DNA of 59,701 nt from Frankiales bacterium (GTDB taxonomy: Bacteria > Actinomycetota > Actinomycetes > JAFAQI01), in contig JAICXQ010000008.1 in the NCBI GenBank assembly GCA_025980325.1, forward strand, positions 1 to 59,701. The letters are read 5' to 3'. The position numbers were made by a program, and so were the translations under genes. The notes beneath the pieces are model-generated. The model made no database searches. It worked only from the letters and a program-made list of their open reading frames with translations, and was not told where the DNA came from. Within the stretch, counting starts at the first letter, position 1. The number at the start of each line of letters is the position of its first letter. Shown one piece after another: positions 37,611 to 46,988 of this stretch.

Positions 37611-38042
37611 ATGCCCGACGACGCCACGACACTTGCCGTCCGCTGCGCCGACGTCATGTACCGCAACGACGTCGCCAGCCAGGCGCTCGGCATCACGATC
37701 GACGCTGTCGGCCCGGGCACCGCCCGCGCGCAGATGGTGGTCCGCGACGACATGCTCAACGGTCATGGCATGTGCCACGGCGGTTATGTCTTCACCCTCG
37801 CCGACACCGCACTCGCCTTCGCCAGCAACACCTACGACGACGTCACGGTCGCCGCGGGCGCCGACGTCACCTTTCTTGCGCCGGTCGACGCCGGCACCGA
37901 ACTCGTCGCGATCGCCACCGAACGGTACCGACGGGGTCGTTCCGGTCTGTACGACGTCACGGTCACGCGGATCGGCGACGGCGAAGTCGTCGCCGAGTTC
38001 CGCGGCCGCAGCCGCAGCCTCGGGCGCCCGTTGTTGCGTTAG
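37611..38042 (+). CDS. paaI: PaaI-like hotdog-fold acyl-CoA thioesterase
   Basis: A 143-residue hotdog thioesterase. The family signature is NGHGMCHGGYVFTLADTALAFA (about residues 47-68), where the Asp and the HGG element contribute to catalysis; the later AGADVTFLAPVDAG strand is also typical. PaaI hydrolyses ring-hydroxylated phenylacetyl-CoA intermediates and rescues CoA during phenylacetate degradation. The paaABCDE operon lies about 5 kb away in this window, which supports that role over a generic thioesterase. The stop overlaps the stop of the convergent SDR gene by four bases (37 kb region, TTAG). Confidence 0.87.
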   Translation: MPDDATTLAVRCADVMYRNDVASQALGITIDAVGPGTARAQMVVRDDMLNGHGMCHGGYVFTLADTALAFASNTYDDVTVAAGADVTFLAPVDAGTELVAIATERYRRGRSGLYDVTVTRIGDGEVVAEFRGRSRSLGRPLLR

Positions 38043-38785
38043 CGGGTCGCGCGCATCCGGTGGTAGAGCCGCGGCGCGACCGTCCGCAACATCGGTGCGA
38101 CCAGCGGCAGAGTCGCGCAGTTGATCTCGACCCGCGAGTCGCCGAGCCGGCGCAGCACGAGTCGCGACACCTGTTCCTCGGTCCGGCGGGCCGCGCGCGG
38201 CGGCATCGCAAGGCCGCCGGACTGCACGGCGTACAGCCCCATCTCCGTCGGCACCCAACCCGGGTAGATCACGTGCAGCCGCACGCCGTCGCCCATCGCC
38301 TCGTACGCCAGGCTCTCCGTCGCGGCCGACAGCGCCGCCTTCGACGCGCAGTAGTCGCCGGCGCCGGGACCGGGGGAGCGCGCGTCGTCGGACGACATGT
38401 TCGCGATGACCCCGTGCTTGCGTGCGCGCATTCCCGGCAGCACCGCGAGCATCCCGGCGTACGGCGCGAAGAAGTTGACCTCCATCACCTGTCTCGTCGT
38501 CTCCAACGACGGCATCTCGCGGCGGACGATGCCACCCATTCCCGCGACGTTCAGCAGCAGGTCGACCGGCCCGTAGGACGACGCGACGTCGTGGAGCACG
38601 TCGAGGTACGAGCCGACATCGGCGAGGTCACAGACGCGGTACGGAATTCCCAATGTTTGCAACCGGTCTTCGCGCCGGGCGACGCCGACGACCGTCGCTC
38701 CCGCCGCCGCGAGGTCGAGGGCGAGCCGCCGCCCGAGCCCCGACGACGCGCCCGTGACGACGGCGACCTGATCGCGGTAGTCCAT
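38039..38785 (-). CDS. Short-chain dehydrogenase/reductase
   Basis: A 248-residue classical SDR: cofactor motif TGASSGLG (residues 11-18), NVAG (about 79-82), catalytic serine in MSSDDA and YCASK (Tyr and Lys of the active site). R37-R38 after the second strand (GVARREDRL) suggest NADP(H) preference. The C-terminal half includes YPGWVPTEMGLYAVQSG and a basic end that resembles membrane-associated SDRs acting on lipophilic substrates. It starts six bases downstream of the exporter ATPase gene, so it is likely the last gene of that operon, but its substrate is unknown. Confidence 0.87.
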   Translation of the reverse strand: MDYRDQVAVVTGASSGLGRRLALDLAAAGATVVGVARREDRLQTLGIPYRVCDLADVGSYLDVLHDVASSYGPVDLLLNVAGMGGIVRREMPSLETTRQVMEVNFFAPYAGMLAVLPGMRARKHGVIANMSSDDARSPGPGAGDYCASKAALSAATESLAYEAMGDGVRLHVIYPGWVPTEMGLYAVQSGGLAMPPRAARRTEEQVSRLVLRRLGDSRVEINCATLPLVAPMLRTVAPRLYHRMRATR

Positions 38786-38791
38786 AGCCGC

Positions 38792-39436
38792 TCAGCTTGC
38801 CAGCCGGCCCTCGTGGAACCGCAACGCCCGGTTGCACTGCGCCGCGACTTCGGGATCGTGGGTCGCGAGCACGACCGCCGCGCCGCCGTCGGCCGCCGCC
38901 CGCAACGCGTCGATGACCACGTCCTGCGATCCGTGGTCGAGCTCCGCGGTCGGTTCGTCCGCGAGCACGACGTCCGGTGTCGTCACGAGAGCGCGCGCGA
39001 TCGCGACCCGTTGCTGTTGACCACCCGACAGCTTCTCGACCAGCTTGCGGCTGACCTCGGCGATGCCGAGTTCGGTGAGCGCATCGCCGGCGAGCAGGCG
39101 GGCCTCTTGACCGATGACGCCGCGTGCCTGCAGTGCGATCTCGACGTTCTCCGCGGCGGTCAGCAACGTGAGCAGCCCGTAGCCCTGCAACACCAACCCG
39201 AACCGCCGCCGTTGCACCGGATCGCCGATCCGCAACTGCGCGCCGTCGAGCCGTACGGTTCCGCCGTCCGGCGGTTCGAGCCCGCCGAGAACGGCGAGCA
39301 GGCTCGACTTGCCCGAACCCGACGGGCCGACCACGGCGACCATCTCGCCCGCGTCGACGGACATCGACAGTCCGTCGAGCACGGTGCGGCCGCCACGGCG
39401 ATAGGCGATGTCGTCGGCGGCGAGGCGCGCGGTCAT
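38792..39436 (-). CDS. ABC transporter ATP-binding protein (LolD/MacB type), second ATPase
   Basis: A 214-residue ATPase with Walker [10 protein letters not shown] (about 40-48), Q-loop VLQGYGLL, signature LSGGQQQR, Walker B VVLADEPTAELDHG and switch THD. It belongs to the family that powers FtsX-like permeases (LolD, MacB, FtsE). Its ATG overlaps the stop of the first ATPase gene (ATGA). Two separate ATPases with a single large permease suggest an asymmetric nucleotide-binding dimer. Confidence 0.9.
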   Translation of the reverse strand: MTARLAADDIAYRRGGRTVLDGLSMSVDAGEMVAVVGPSGSGKSSLLAVLGGLEPPDGGTVRLDGAQLRIGDPVQRRRFGLVLQGYGLLTLLTAAENVEIALQARGVIGQEARLLAGDALTELGIAEVSRKLVEKLSGGQQQRVAIARALVTTPDVVLADEPTAELDHGSQDVVIDALRAAADGGAAVVLATHDPEVAAQCNRALRFHEGRLAS

Positions 39437-40299
39437 CGGCGACCGTCCTGACCGTCGTCGCGAACGAGCCGTACGCCGTCGACCGTGGCGATGACCCGCG
39501 CCGTACTGCCTGGCGGAAGTGACGACCACGTGTGTTCCGGCAGTACGACGCTGCCGTCCTCGGCGACGCCGACGAGGTCCGCGATGTCCGCGTCGTCGCG
39601 TTCGATCCGGCCGTCCCGCAGCCGCACGTACCGTCGGTGCGCGCGTGCGACCTCCTCGTCGTGCGTCACCGTCAGAATCGTTGTGCCGTAACGCGAATTG
39701 GCCTGTGCCAGCAACTCGACGAGGGCGTCACGGTTCGCGTCGTCGAGCTGGCTGGTCGGCTCGTCCGCAAGCAGCAATCCAGGTGCCGACGCCAACGCAA
39801 CCGCGACGGCCACGCGCTGCTGCTCGCCGCCCGACATCGCGTGCACGCGCTGGCCGGCGAGTGCGGCCAGGCCCAATTCGTCGAGCAGCTCGTCGGGATC
39901 GGCCAGTTCGGATTGCCGGGACGGGTTGGCCCCGCGCTGCGCGAACACGATGTTCTCCTCCGGCGTCGCGTACGGCAGCAGCGACCGGCCGGGGTTCTGC
40001 ACGACGATGCCGATCCGGTTGGACCGCAACGACAGCAGCTCGGGCACGGTCATCGCGCTCACGTCGTCGCGCCCGACGAGCACTTGCCCCGATGTCGGTC
40101 GTTGCAGCCCGGCGACGATCGAGAGCAACGTCGACTTGCCGCAACCGGACGGGCCGAGCAACGCCACGGTCTCGCCCGGCCGGACGACGAGATCCACCCG
40201 GTCGAGGGCGACGATCTCGGTCTCTTCGACGACGTAGACGTGATGCAGCGCGCGACACTGCATCGACAGGCCGGCCTCGACGATCCCGCGTGTCGTCAC
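39433..40299 (-). CDS. ABC transporter ATP-binding protein (LolD/MacB type), first ATPase with C-terminal extension
   Basis: A 288-residue ATPase. Walker A GPSGCGKST, Q-loop VVQNPGRSLLPY, signature MSGGEQQR, Walker B LLLADEPTSQLDDAN and switch VTHDEE are all present. Unlike its partner it has about 50 extra residues after the core (DLVGVAEDGSVVLPEHTWSS and RVIATVDGVRLVRDD), a beta-rich extension. GTG at 40299 overlaps the permease stop by four bases (GTGA); the end overlaps the second ATPase start. Together with 38792-39436 and 40296-43385 this is one export or mechanotransmission complex. Confidence 0.9.
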   Translation of the reverse strand: MTTRGIVEAGLSMQCRALHHVYVVEETEIVALDRVDLVVRPGETVALLGPSGCGKSTLLSIVAGLQRPTSGQVLVGRDDVSAMTVPELLSLRSNRIGIVVQNPGRSLLPYATPEENIVFAQRGANPSRQSELADPDELLDELGLAALAGQRVHAMSGGEQQRVAVAVALASAPGLLLADEPTSQLDDANRDALVELLAQANSRYGTTILTVTHDEEVARAHRRYVRLRDGRIERDDADIADLVGVAEDGSVVLPEHTWSSLPPGSTARVIATVDGVRLVRDDGQDGRR

Positions 40300-43200
40300 G
40301 GCGCCGCCTCGCGCAACCGCGACGGCACCGCCGCGCGCAACAGCGCCGCACCGCCGACGACGGCGACGGCGCCGACAACGAGGGCGAGCCCGGCCGCGAA
40401 CCCGGCCACGACCGCGGTCGACGGCGCGTAGAGCACCGGGATCGGCGACGCGTCGGCGTACTCCGGGACCGCGGGCAACGCGATCGCCGCGCCGATCAGG
40501 CCGGGGACGACGCCGAGGACGACACCGGTACCGAGCAACAGGATCTGCTCGACGACACAGGCGCGGAGCAACGAGCCGCGCCGGACGCCGATCGCCAGCA
40601 GCGCGGCCATCTCGAACGATCGGCGCCGCCCGGCGGTAGCCAACGCCAGCGCGGCCGCGGCCAACGCGAGAGCCGAACACGCGAACGACGCGAACAGGAA
40701 CAACTGCAAGGCTAGTGCGGGACCCTGTTGCCGCAACGACTGCACGTGCCGGGCAACCGTGTCCGGCCGGCCGGGCACCAACCCGACCGCGCGCAGCCGC
40801 GCCAGCGCATCGCGTGGCGCATCCTTGCCCAGCCACACCTGCCAGCGCCCGTACCGGTCGAACGCCGGCAACTCGTCGCGCGCCGCCGCGAGATCAGCCC
40901 AGCCGGCGCTCATGAGCAGCCGCGGCAAGCGGCTGACGGTCGCAACGCGTTGCAACGCAACGGGATCTCCGAGCGCGCCGATGACGTACGGATCCGTCGT
41001 CGTGGTCGTCGTCGCGTTCGTCGTCAGGACGACCGGCAACGGTCGCGGCTCGTCGGCGAGCTCGATCGACGGCCACCCGCCGAAGTCCGCGCTGAAGGTG
41101 TCGGTGACGCCGGTCGCGTCACCGAGGACGTCGTCGCGTCCCGAGGTCTGCGCCCGTCCGGCTCGCCACGCGTGCGGCACCGTCAGCTCGGCGTCGACCG
41201 GCGACCAGGCGCGGCCCGACTGCGCCTCGATCCGCGTCACCGTCCACGTTCCCGTCATCGTCCGGGTGTCGAGGACGTTGCGGTCCAGCGCCAGCCCGAC
41301 GAGCCGGCAGCCGTCGGTGCACGGGATCGGTACGACGATCGACTGCGCGCCGGTCCGGACCGCGGGCCCGTGCACGACGACGTCGGCACCGCGCGCGTCG
41401 ATCAGGCTCACGTCGAGCGACGGCGCGGCGAACCGGCCGGTCGCGGTCATCGTCACCCGCATCGCAGTCGTGGCAAGCCGGATGCTGTGCGCGGTGTGCG
41501 TCGTCAACGTCGGCACGAGCGCGCGCAGATCGAGCGCGGACCTGCTCACGATGCGCGCGAGTCGAGTCGAGTCGACCGCTTGGATCGTCACGCCGACGCT
41601 GCCGCCGTACGGCGTCCATGCGTCTGCCGCCATCGCCCATCTTCCGCTCGGATCGGCTTTGGCGACCGCGTCGAGGACGTCGACGCCCGCCTGTGGCTGC
41701 ACGTTGACGACCGCGTTCGCGCCGACCTCGGCTTGCGCACGTCGCGTCTCGTTGTGCCCGACGACGTCGTTCGCGGCGACCGAGAACACGGCGACACCGG
41801 ACGCGACGGCAAGCAGGACGGCGAAGCGGTGTTCGGTCGCCCGTCGAGCGACCTGGCGGATGGCGACGAACAGGCCGAGATGCCGAGTGCCGCGGCTGAG
41901 ATCCGCGGCCGCTCGCCCGACCACGGGCAGCAGCCGGACGCCGACGAGCGCGGTCGCGAGCACGAGCAATGCGGGCCCGATGAGGCTCATGGTCGACGGC
42001 GACCGGCTGCCGGTCTCCTCGCCGAGCGTCACCAGCCCGGCGATCGCGACGATTGCGACGACGGCGTCGAGGACGAGTGCGCGGCGGCCGCGGCTGACGT
42101 GCTCCTCCGCGCGCCGCCACTGGTCGAGGATCGGCCGGGCGAGCGTGCGCCGCGTGGCCAGCGCGGTCGCGACCAGCCCGCCCGCGAGCGCGCCCGCGGC
42201 GGCAAGCCATGTGCCCAGCCCGACGTGGATCGGCACGCCGGGCAGCAGCACCGCGGCGGCGAGGCCACGGGTCGCGAGGTAGCCGCCGACGATCCCCAGG
42301 GGCGCGGCCGCGAGGACGAGCGCGACCGGCTCGCCGAGGCCGAAAAGCGTTGCGTCCCAAGGCTTCAGGCCACGCAGCTTGGCGATCGCGACCTCGGGTC
42401 CGCGCGACTCCGTCGACGCCGACACCACTTCGAACAACACCAGCCAGGCGAGCAGCAGCAGCTGCACGGTGACCAGCGCCGTACCGCCGTCGAGGCCGGT
42501 TCGAGCCGCACGCGCGCGGTCGAGGACGACGGGCAATCGCGTCGTCAGCGAAGGATGGCCGGTGAGTGGAAACGTGCGCTGCACGGACGCGACTGCGCGC
42601 GTCAACGCCGGCACCGACGCGAGCGTCACCGCATCCGGCTTGAGCGGGTAGTCGACCCATACGACGCCCGTGGTGCCCGCGGTTGCGTTCTCCATGGCGC
42701 TGCGGTCGACGAACATGTCGTCGACGGTGTCCGGGCCGTCGTCGCCCGACCCACCGCCGGGATGCGCGTCGAAGTAGTCGAACCCGAACCAGAACGGGTC
42801 GTCGACGTTCACCGGCGTGTAGACGCCGACGATGTGCAGGACGCCGGGTTCGCCTACCGGATCGCCGCGGCTGAACGACTCGGAGCGATCCTGCAACAGG
42901 CCGGTCACCGTGATGCTCGCGCCGAGTCGCAACGCCCATGTCGGCACCGCGGTGCGCGCACTCACCATCACGTCGTCGGGCCCGCTCGGGCACTTGCCGG
43001 CGACGAGATGCACATGCGCGCAGGCGCCCTGCCGCCAGACGATGCCGGTCGAGACCGGCGGCACCGCACCCGGACCCTGCGCGCGCGTTCCGAGCCGCAA
43101 CGTCGGGATCGCGGTCGGGTACGCGGGCGAGAATCCGGCCGGCAACACCCGCAGGATCGGCGAGAGCGGATCGACGGTGACATCGGTGCTTGCCTGCACA

Positions 43201-43385
43201 TGCAAGCCGGTGTCCTCCGGCGGCGCATCGGTCAGCACCTGCCGCAACGTCGACTCGGCGGCGGCGCCGGCGTACATCGGACCGACGACGGCGGTGAGTG
43301 TCGCGGTCAGCGCGACCGCGAGTACGGCGATCGACGCGCCGCGCCGCCACCACAGCCTGGTGCCGAGCAGTCCGAGACGAGACAT
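40296..43385 (-). CDS. Large FtsX-like ABC permease
   Basis: A 1029-residue membrane protein with an N-terminal helix (GASIAVLAVALTATLTAVVGP), a large extracytoplasmic region, a central helix cluster (about residues 305-500), a second extracytoplasmic region and C-terminal helices (about 895-1015). Two FtsX-like domains can be seen, as in other actinobacterial permeases of this size. These do not pump in the ordinary way; they extrude lipoproteins, lipids or peptides or transmit mechanical force. It is the first gene of the minus-strand operon with two ATPases and an SDR. Its start lies 72 bases downstream of the paaE stop, so the paa transcript might read into it. Confidence 0.85.
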   Translation of the reverse strand: MSRLGLLGTRLWWRRGASIAVLAVALTATLTAVVGPMYAGAAAESTLRQVLTDAPPEDTGLHVQASTDVTVDPLSPILRVLPAGFSPAYPTAIPTLRLGTRAQGPGAVPPVSTGIVWRQGACAHVHLVAGKCPSGPDDVMVSARTAVPTWALRLGASITVTGLLQDRSESFSRGDPVGEPGVLHIVGVYTPVNVDDPFWFGFDYFDAHPGGGSGDDGPDTVDDMFVDRSAMENATAGTTGVVWVDYPLKPDAVTLASVPALTRAVASVQRTFPLTGHPSLTTRLPVVLDRARAARTGLDGGTALVTVQLLLLAWLVLFEVVSASTESRGPEVAIAKLRGLKPWDATLFGLGEPVALVLAAAPLGIVGGYLATRGLAAAVLLPGVPIHVGLGTWLAAAGALAGGLVATALATRRTLARPILDQWRRAEEHVSRGRRALVLDAVVAIVAIAGLVTLGEETGSRSPSTMSLIGPALLVLATALVGVRLLPVVGRAAADLSRGTRHLGLFVAIRQVARRATEHRFAVLLAVASGVAVFSVAANDVVGHNETRRAQAEVGANAVVNVQPQAGVDVLDAVAKADPSGRWAMAADAWTPYGGSVGVTIQAVDSTRLARIVSRSALDLRALVPTLTTHTAHSIRLATTAMRVTMTATGRFAAPSLDVSLIDARGADVVVHGPAVRTGAQSIVVPIPCTDGCRLVGLALDRNVLDTRTMTGTWTVTRIEAQSGRAWSPVDAELTVPHAWRAGRAQTSGRDDVLGDATGVTDTFSADFGGWPSIELADEPRPLPVVLTTNATTTTTTDPYVIGALGDPVALQRVATVSRLPRLLMSAGWADLAAARDELPAFDRYGRWQVWLGKDAPRDALARLRAVGLVPGRPDTVARHVQSLRQQGPALALQLFLFASFACSALALAAAALALATAGRRRSFEMAALLAIGVRRGSLLRACVVEQILLLGTGVVLGVVPGLIGAAIALPAVPEYADASPIPVLYAPSTAVVAGFAAGLALVVGAVAVVGGAALLRAAVPSRLREAAP

Positions 43386-43457
43386 CGCGGTGATCCTGGC
43401 GGCTGCGCGCCCTCGCGCCGCGGATCGGCCGGCAATAGTGATGCTTTCGTGACCGCC

Positions 43458-44519
43458 TCAGACGGCGTCGTAGTCGACGACGACGTGGTCGGTCGTCGGA
43501 TGCGACTGGCAGGTGAGCACGAAACCGGCGTCGGTCTCCCACTGCTCGAGTGCGTAGTTGACGTCCATGGTCACGGCGCCGTCGAGAACTTTCGCGCGGC
43601 AGGTCGCGCAGACGCCGCCGCGGCAGGAGAACGGCAGGTCGAGCCCGGCGTCCTGGCCGGCTTCGAGCAGCGTGTCGTCCGGATGCGCCGCCACCTCGGT
43701 CTTGATCCCGTTGAGGATCACCGTCACCTGCCGCCGGTCGGACGTGTCCGCTCGCGGCGGCCGCACGAGGGGCGCGTGCGACCCGAATAGCTCGAGGTGC
43801 ACGTGCGTCGGCTCCATGCCGAGCCCGACGAGCGCGTCGCGGACCGCGAGCGTCATGGGTTCGGGCCCGCAGACGAACGCCTCGTCGTACGACGCGATGT
43901 CGAGCAGATGCTCGGCGAGCGCGGTCAGCTTCTCCGCGTCGATGCGGCCGTTGAGCAGCGGCGCATGCTGCTGTTCGCGGCTGAACACGTGCACCACGTG
44001 CAACCGGTCGAGGTAACGATCCTTCAGGTCTTCCAATGCCTCGCGGAAGATGACCGTCGTGGGACCGCGATTGCCGTAGACGAGGGTGAACCGGGATCGC
44101 GGCTCGCGCACGAGAACGGAGCGGATCAGCGAGATGACCGGCGTGATGCCGCTACCGGCGGCGATTCCGAGATAGCTCTTCTCGTTGGCCGGATCGAGTG
44201 CGGTGGTGAAGCGACCGGCCGGTGTCATGACGTCGAGCACGTCGCCGGGCTTGAGCCTTTCGTTCGCGTGAACGCCGACGACACCGCCGGCGATGTTCTT
44301 CACCGCGACCCGCAGCTCGCCGTCGTCGAGACCGCTGCAGATCGAGTACGACCGGCGTACCTCTTCGCCGTCGGGACCCGGCATGCGGATCGCGATGTGC
44401 TGACCCGGTGCGAACTCGTACGCCGCGGCGAGTTCGTCCGGCACGGCGAACGCGACCGAGACCGTGTCCTCGGTCTCGCGTCGTACGTCGGCGACGCGCA
44501 GCGCGTGGAAGACCGGCAT
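43458..44519 (-). CDS. paaE: Phenylacetyl-CoA epoxidase, reductase subunit PaaE
   Basis: A 353-residue flavoprotein: FAD domain with RRSYSICSG, NAD domain with GIAAGSGITPVISL and FVCGPEPMTL, and a C-terminal plant-type [2Fe-2S] ferredoxin domain with SCRGGVCATCRAKV and a last cysteine in VLTCQSHP. PaaE passes electrons from NADPH through FAD and the cluster to the diiron oxygenase PaaA. It is the last gene of the paaABCDE operon; only two bases separate it from paaD. Confidence 0.95.
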   Translation of the reverse strand: MPVFHALRVADVRRETEDTVSVAFAVPDELAAAYEFAPGQHIAIRMPGPDGEEVRRSYSICSGLDDGELRVAVKNIAGGVVGVHANERLKPGDVLDVMTPAGRFTTALDPANEKSYLGIAAGSGITPVISLIRSVLVREPRSRFTLVYGNRGPTTVIFREALEDLKDRYLDRLHVVHVFSREQQHAPLLNGRIDAEKLTALAEHLLDIASYDEAFVCGPEPMTLAVRDALVGLGMEPTHVHLELFGSHAPLVRPPRADTSDRRQVTVILNGIKTEVAAHPDDTLLEAGQDAGLDLPFSCRGGVCATCRAKVLDGAVTMDVNYALEQWETDAGFVLTCQSHPTTDHVVVDYDAV

Positions 44520-44521
44520 GG

Positions 44522-45013
44522 CTAATGCTGCTTGAAGTAGTCGAAGGGTTCCCGGCATGCCCGGCAGCGCCACAGCGCCTTGCACGGAGTGGAGCCGAAG
44601 CCGGCCAGTTGCTCGACGTCGCCGGAACCGCAGCGCGGGCAGGCGGCCGGGGTGCCGACGTCGACCAGCGGCAACGTGACCCGGCCGACCGGGGGAGCGA
44701 TGCCGAACCCGAGCAGCTTCTCCCTCGCCGCGTCGCTCATCCAGTCGGTCGTCCATGCGGGCGAGAGTTGCGTGCGCACCTCGACCTCGTCGTACGCCGC
44801 TTCGAGGGCCGCGCGGACGTCGCGGGCGATGACCTCGGTCGCCGGGCAGCCGGAGTACGTCGGGGTCAGCGTGACGGCGATGGCATGGCCGTCCTCGGAT
44901 TCCTCGACCGCGCGCACGATGCCGAGGTCGACGACCGACAGCACCGGGATCTCCGGGTCGGGCACGTCGGCGAGCAGTTCCCACGCGGTCGCCGCGGATC
45001 TCGCCGAGGTCAC
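44522..45013 (-). CDS. paaD: Phenylacetyl-CoA epoxidase subunit PaaD (iron-sulfur assembly type)
   Basis: A 163-residue protein with a MIP18/DUF59 domain (VPDPEIPVLSVVDLGIV, LTPTYSGCPATEVI) and a C-terminal cysteine-rich segment (CPRCGSGDVEQ, then CKALWRCRACREPFDYFK). PaaD is thought to help assemble the iron centre of the epoxidase. GTG at 45013 overlaps the paaC stop (GTGA); a second GTG one codon earlier is possible. The order paaC-paaD-paaE is the conventional one. Confidence 0.93.
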   Translation of the reverse strand: MTSARSAATAWELLADVPDPEIPVLSVVDLGIVRAVEESEDGHAIAVTLTPTYSGCPATEVIARDVRAALEAAYDEVEVRTQLSPAWTTDWMSDAAREKLLGFGIAPPVGRVTLPLVDVGTPAACPRCGSGDVEQLAGFGSTPCKALWRCRACREPFDYFKQH

Positions 45014-45687
45014 CACGTCGCCCCCGGATGCGCCCGCGCGAGCGACTGCATCTCCGCGAGCAGATAGCCGAGATGCTCGGTGTGCCAGCCGTCGGCGCTG
45101 CCGCGTTGGATCCACGCGTCGCGGCCGGGTGTCGTGAGCGTCGCCTGCGCGAGCACCGGCTCGACCCGCGCGTACCACTGATCCGACGCGACTTCGCCGC
45201 GATACGGCCAGATCGCGTCGAGCGCGTCCTGGGTACGGCGGTGCGACTCGTCGGTGCCGTCGCCGAGCCGCACGACCCACGCCGACGAGTGCCGCCAGTG
45301 ATACGCGTTCTCCTTGACGGCTTTCTCGGCGACACCGCGGACGTCGATGTCGACGGTGCCGTCCGCGGCCAGCTGCGGCCACACCTCGGCGAACCACGCG
45401 TCGGCGAACAGCTGCCGAATCATCGCGTGCGCGTAGTCACCGTTCGGCAGCTCGCACAGCAACGGGTTGCGGAACTCCTGCGGTTCGCGGAAGTACGCCA
45501 ACTCGTCTTCGTTTCCGAGGTGCTGCAACAATCCGCGCGCTTGCCCGAGCAGGTCGAGCGCGATGTTGCCGAGCGCGATGTCCTCTTCCATCGTCGGCGC
45601 ATTGCTCATCCACTCCGACAGCCGGTGCGAGAGGATCAGCGCGCCGTCGGCGTAGGTGAGCAACTGCTCAGATGTTGGCGACACCAT
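45010..45687 (-). CDS. paaC: Phenylacetyl-CoA epoxidase structural subunit PaaC
   Basis: A 225-residue ferritin-like helical subunit. It contains LILSHRLSEWMSNAPTMEED and IALDLLGQARGLLQHLG, family markers, together with KENAYHWRHSSAWVVRLGDG. PaaC lacks a full diiron set and acts as the scaffold partner of PaaA. The ATG at 45687 lies within the end of paaB (20-base overlap); a GTG one codon later is an alternative. The end overlaps paaD. Confidence 0.93.
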   Translation of the reverse strand: MVSPTSEQLLTYADGALILSHRLSEWMSNAPTMEEDIALGNIALDLLGQARGLLQHLGNEDELAYFREPQEFRNPLLCELPNGDYAHAMIRQLFADAWFAEVWPQLAADGTVDIDVRGVAEKAVKENAYHWRHSSAWVVRLGDGTDESHRRTQDALDAIWPYRGEVASDQWYARVEPVLAQATLTTPGRDAWIQRGSADGWHTEHLGYLLAEMQSLARAHPGATW

Positions 45688-45961
45688 CGGGGATCTCGTA
45701 GAACGTCGGATGCCGGTACACCTTGTCCAGTGCCGGCTCGAACAGCTCACCCTTCTCGCCCGGATCGCTCGCGACGATCGCCGCACTCGGGACCACCCAG
45801 ATGCTCACACCTTCGCCCCGCCGGGTGTAGACGTCACGCGCATTGGCGACCGCCATCTCGGCGTCGACCGCATGCACGCTGCCGACGTGCTGATGGTGCA
45901 AACCGTTGCGGCTGCGAAGAAAAACCTCCCACAGCGGCCACTGGCCCGACGTGGTCTTCAC
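45668..45961 (-). CDS. paaB: Phenylacetyl-CoA epoxidase subunit PaaB
   Basis: A 97-residue subunit, the normal length. It contains [40 protein letters not shown] and VWVVPSAAI-type sequence ([13 protein letters not shown]), all family markers. PaaB bridges PaaAC heterodimers in the multicomponent oxygenase. GTG at 45961 overlaps the paaA stop by four bases. Confidence 0.95.
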   Translation of the reverse strand: MKTTSGQWPLWEVFLRSRNGLHHQHVGSVHAVDAEMAVANARDVYTRRGEGVSIWVVPSAAIVASDPGEKGELFEPALDKVYRHPTFYEIPDGVANI

Positions 45962-46929
45962 GCGACCTGCTCCGCCTGTTGCTTGGCCGCGTGCGCCTGC
46001 GCGGCTTCGCGCACCCACGCGCCGTCGTCGTGTGCGCGCCGCCGGTGTGCGAGCCGCTGCGCGTTGCACGGCCCCTCGCCGCGCAACACCGCCTTGAACT
46101 CGCTCCAGTCCGGCTCGCCGAAGACGTAATGCCCGGTTGCGTCGTCGTACCGCAGGTCCGGATCGGGGACGGCGAGGCCGAGGAAGTCGGCCTGCGGCAC
46201 GGTGACGTCGACGAACTTCTGCCGCAGCTCGTCGTTGCTGAACCGCTTGATCTTCCAGCGCATCGACGTGTCGCTGTGCGTCGACTCGGAGTCGTGCGGG
46301 CCGAACATCATCAGCGACGGCCACCACCACCGGTTCAACGCGTCCTGCGCCATCGCGCGCTGCGCCTCGGTGCCGCGCGAGAGCGTCACCATGATTTCGA
46401 AACCTTGCCGCTGGTGGAACGACTCTTCTTTGCAGATGCGCATCATCGCGCGCGCGTACGGGCCGTACGAGCAGCGGCACAACGGGATCTGGTTCATGAT
46501 GGCCGCGCCGTCGACGAGCCAGCCGATCGCGCCCATGTCGGCCCACGTCAGCGTCGGGTAGTTGAAGATGCTGGAGTACTTCGCGGTGCCGGCGAGCAGT
46601 TGGTCGACGAGTTCTTCGCGCGAGACGCCGAGCGTCTCCGCGGCGGCGTAGAGGTAGAGGCCGTGGCCGGCCTCGTCCTGGACCTTCGCGAGCAGGATCG
46701 CCTTGCGCCGCAACGACGGCGCGCGGGTGATCCAGTTGCCCTCCGGCTGCATGCCGATGATCTCGCTGTGCGCGTGCTGCGAGATCTGGCGGATCAACGT
46801 CTTGCGGTACGCCGCCGGCATCCGGTCGTTGGCCTCGACCTTCTCCTCGGCCGCGACCCGCTGCTCGAACGCGGCATTGACCGCCTCGTCGGCGACCCCG
46901 TCCCGCTCGTCGAGAGCCTGCGAGTACAT
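45958..46929 (-). CDS. paaA: Phenylacetyl-CoA epoxidase catalytic subunit PaaA
   Basis: A 323-residue diiron oxygenase subunit. Likely iron ligands are E56 (HSEIIG), the E86-X2-H89 pair in DEAGH and the E169-X2-H172 pair in [11 protein letters not shown]. The enzyme converts phenylacetyl-CoA to its ring-1,2-epoxide. Further family markers are [14 protein letters not shown] and the C-terminal [19 protein letters not shown]. It is the first gene of paaABCDE; 59 bases separate it from the preceding gene, with no recognised regulator site. The ring hydrolase, beta-oxidation and PaaK genes are not in the window. Confidence 0.96.
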   Translation of the reverse strand: MYSQALDERDGVADEAVNAAFEQRVAAEEKVEANDRMPAAYRKTLIRQISQHAHSEIIGMQPEGNWITRAPSLRRKAILLAKVQDEAGHGLYLYAAAETLGVSREELVDQLLAGTAKYSSIFNYPTLTWADMGAIGWLVDGAAIMNQIPLCRCSYGPYARAMMRICKEESFHQRQGFEIMVTLSRGTEAQRAMAQDALNRWWWPSLMMFGPHDSESTHSDTSMRWKIKRFSNDELRQKFVDVTVPQADFLGLAVPDPDLRYDDATGHYVFGEPDWSEFKAVLRGEGPCNAQRLAHRRRAHDDGAWVREAAQAHAAKQQAEQVA

Positions 46930-46988
46930 GCCTCGAATGTAACGCCGTACCGCAGAACCGGCAAGTAACCGTCACACCGCAGGGATTC

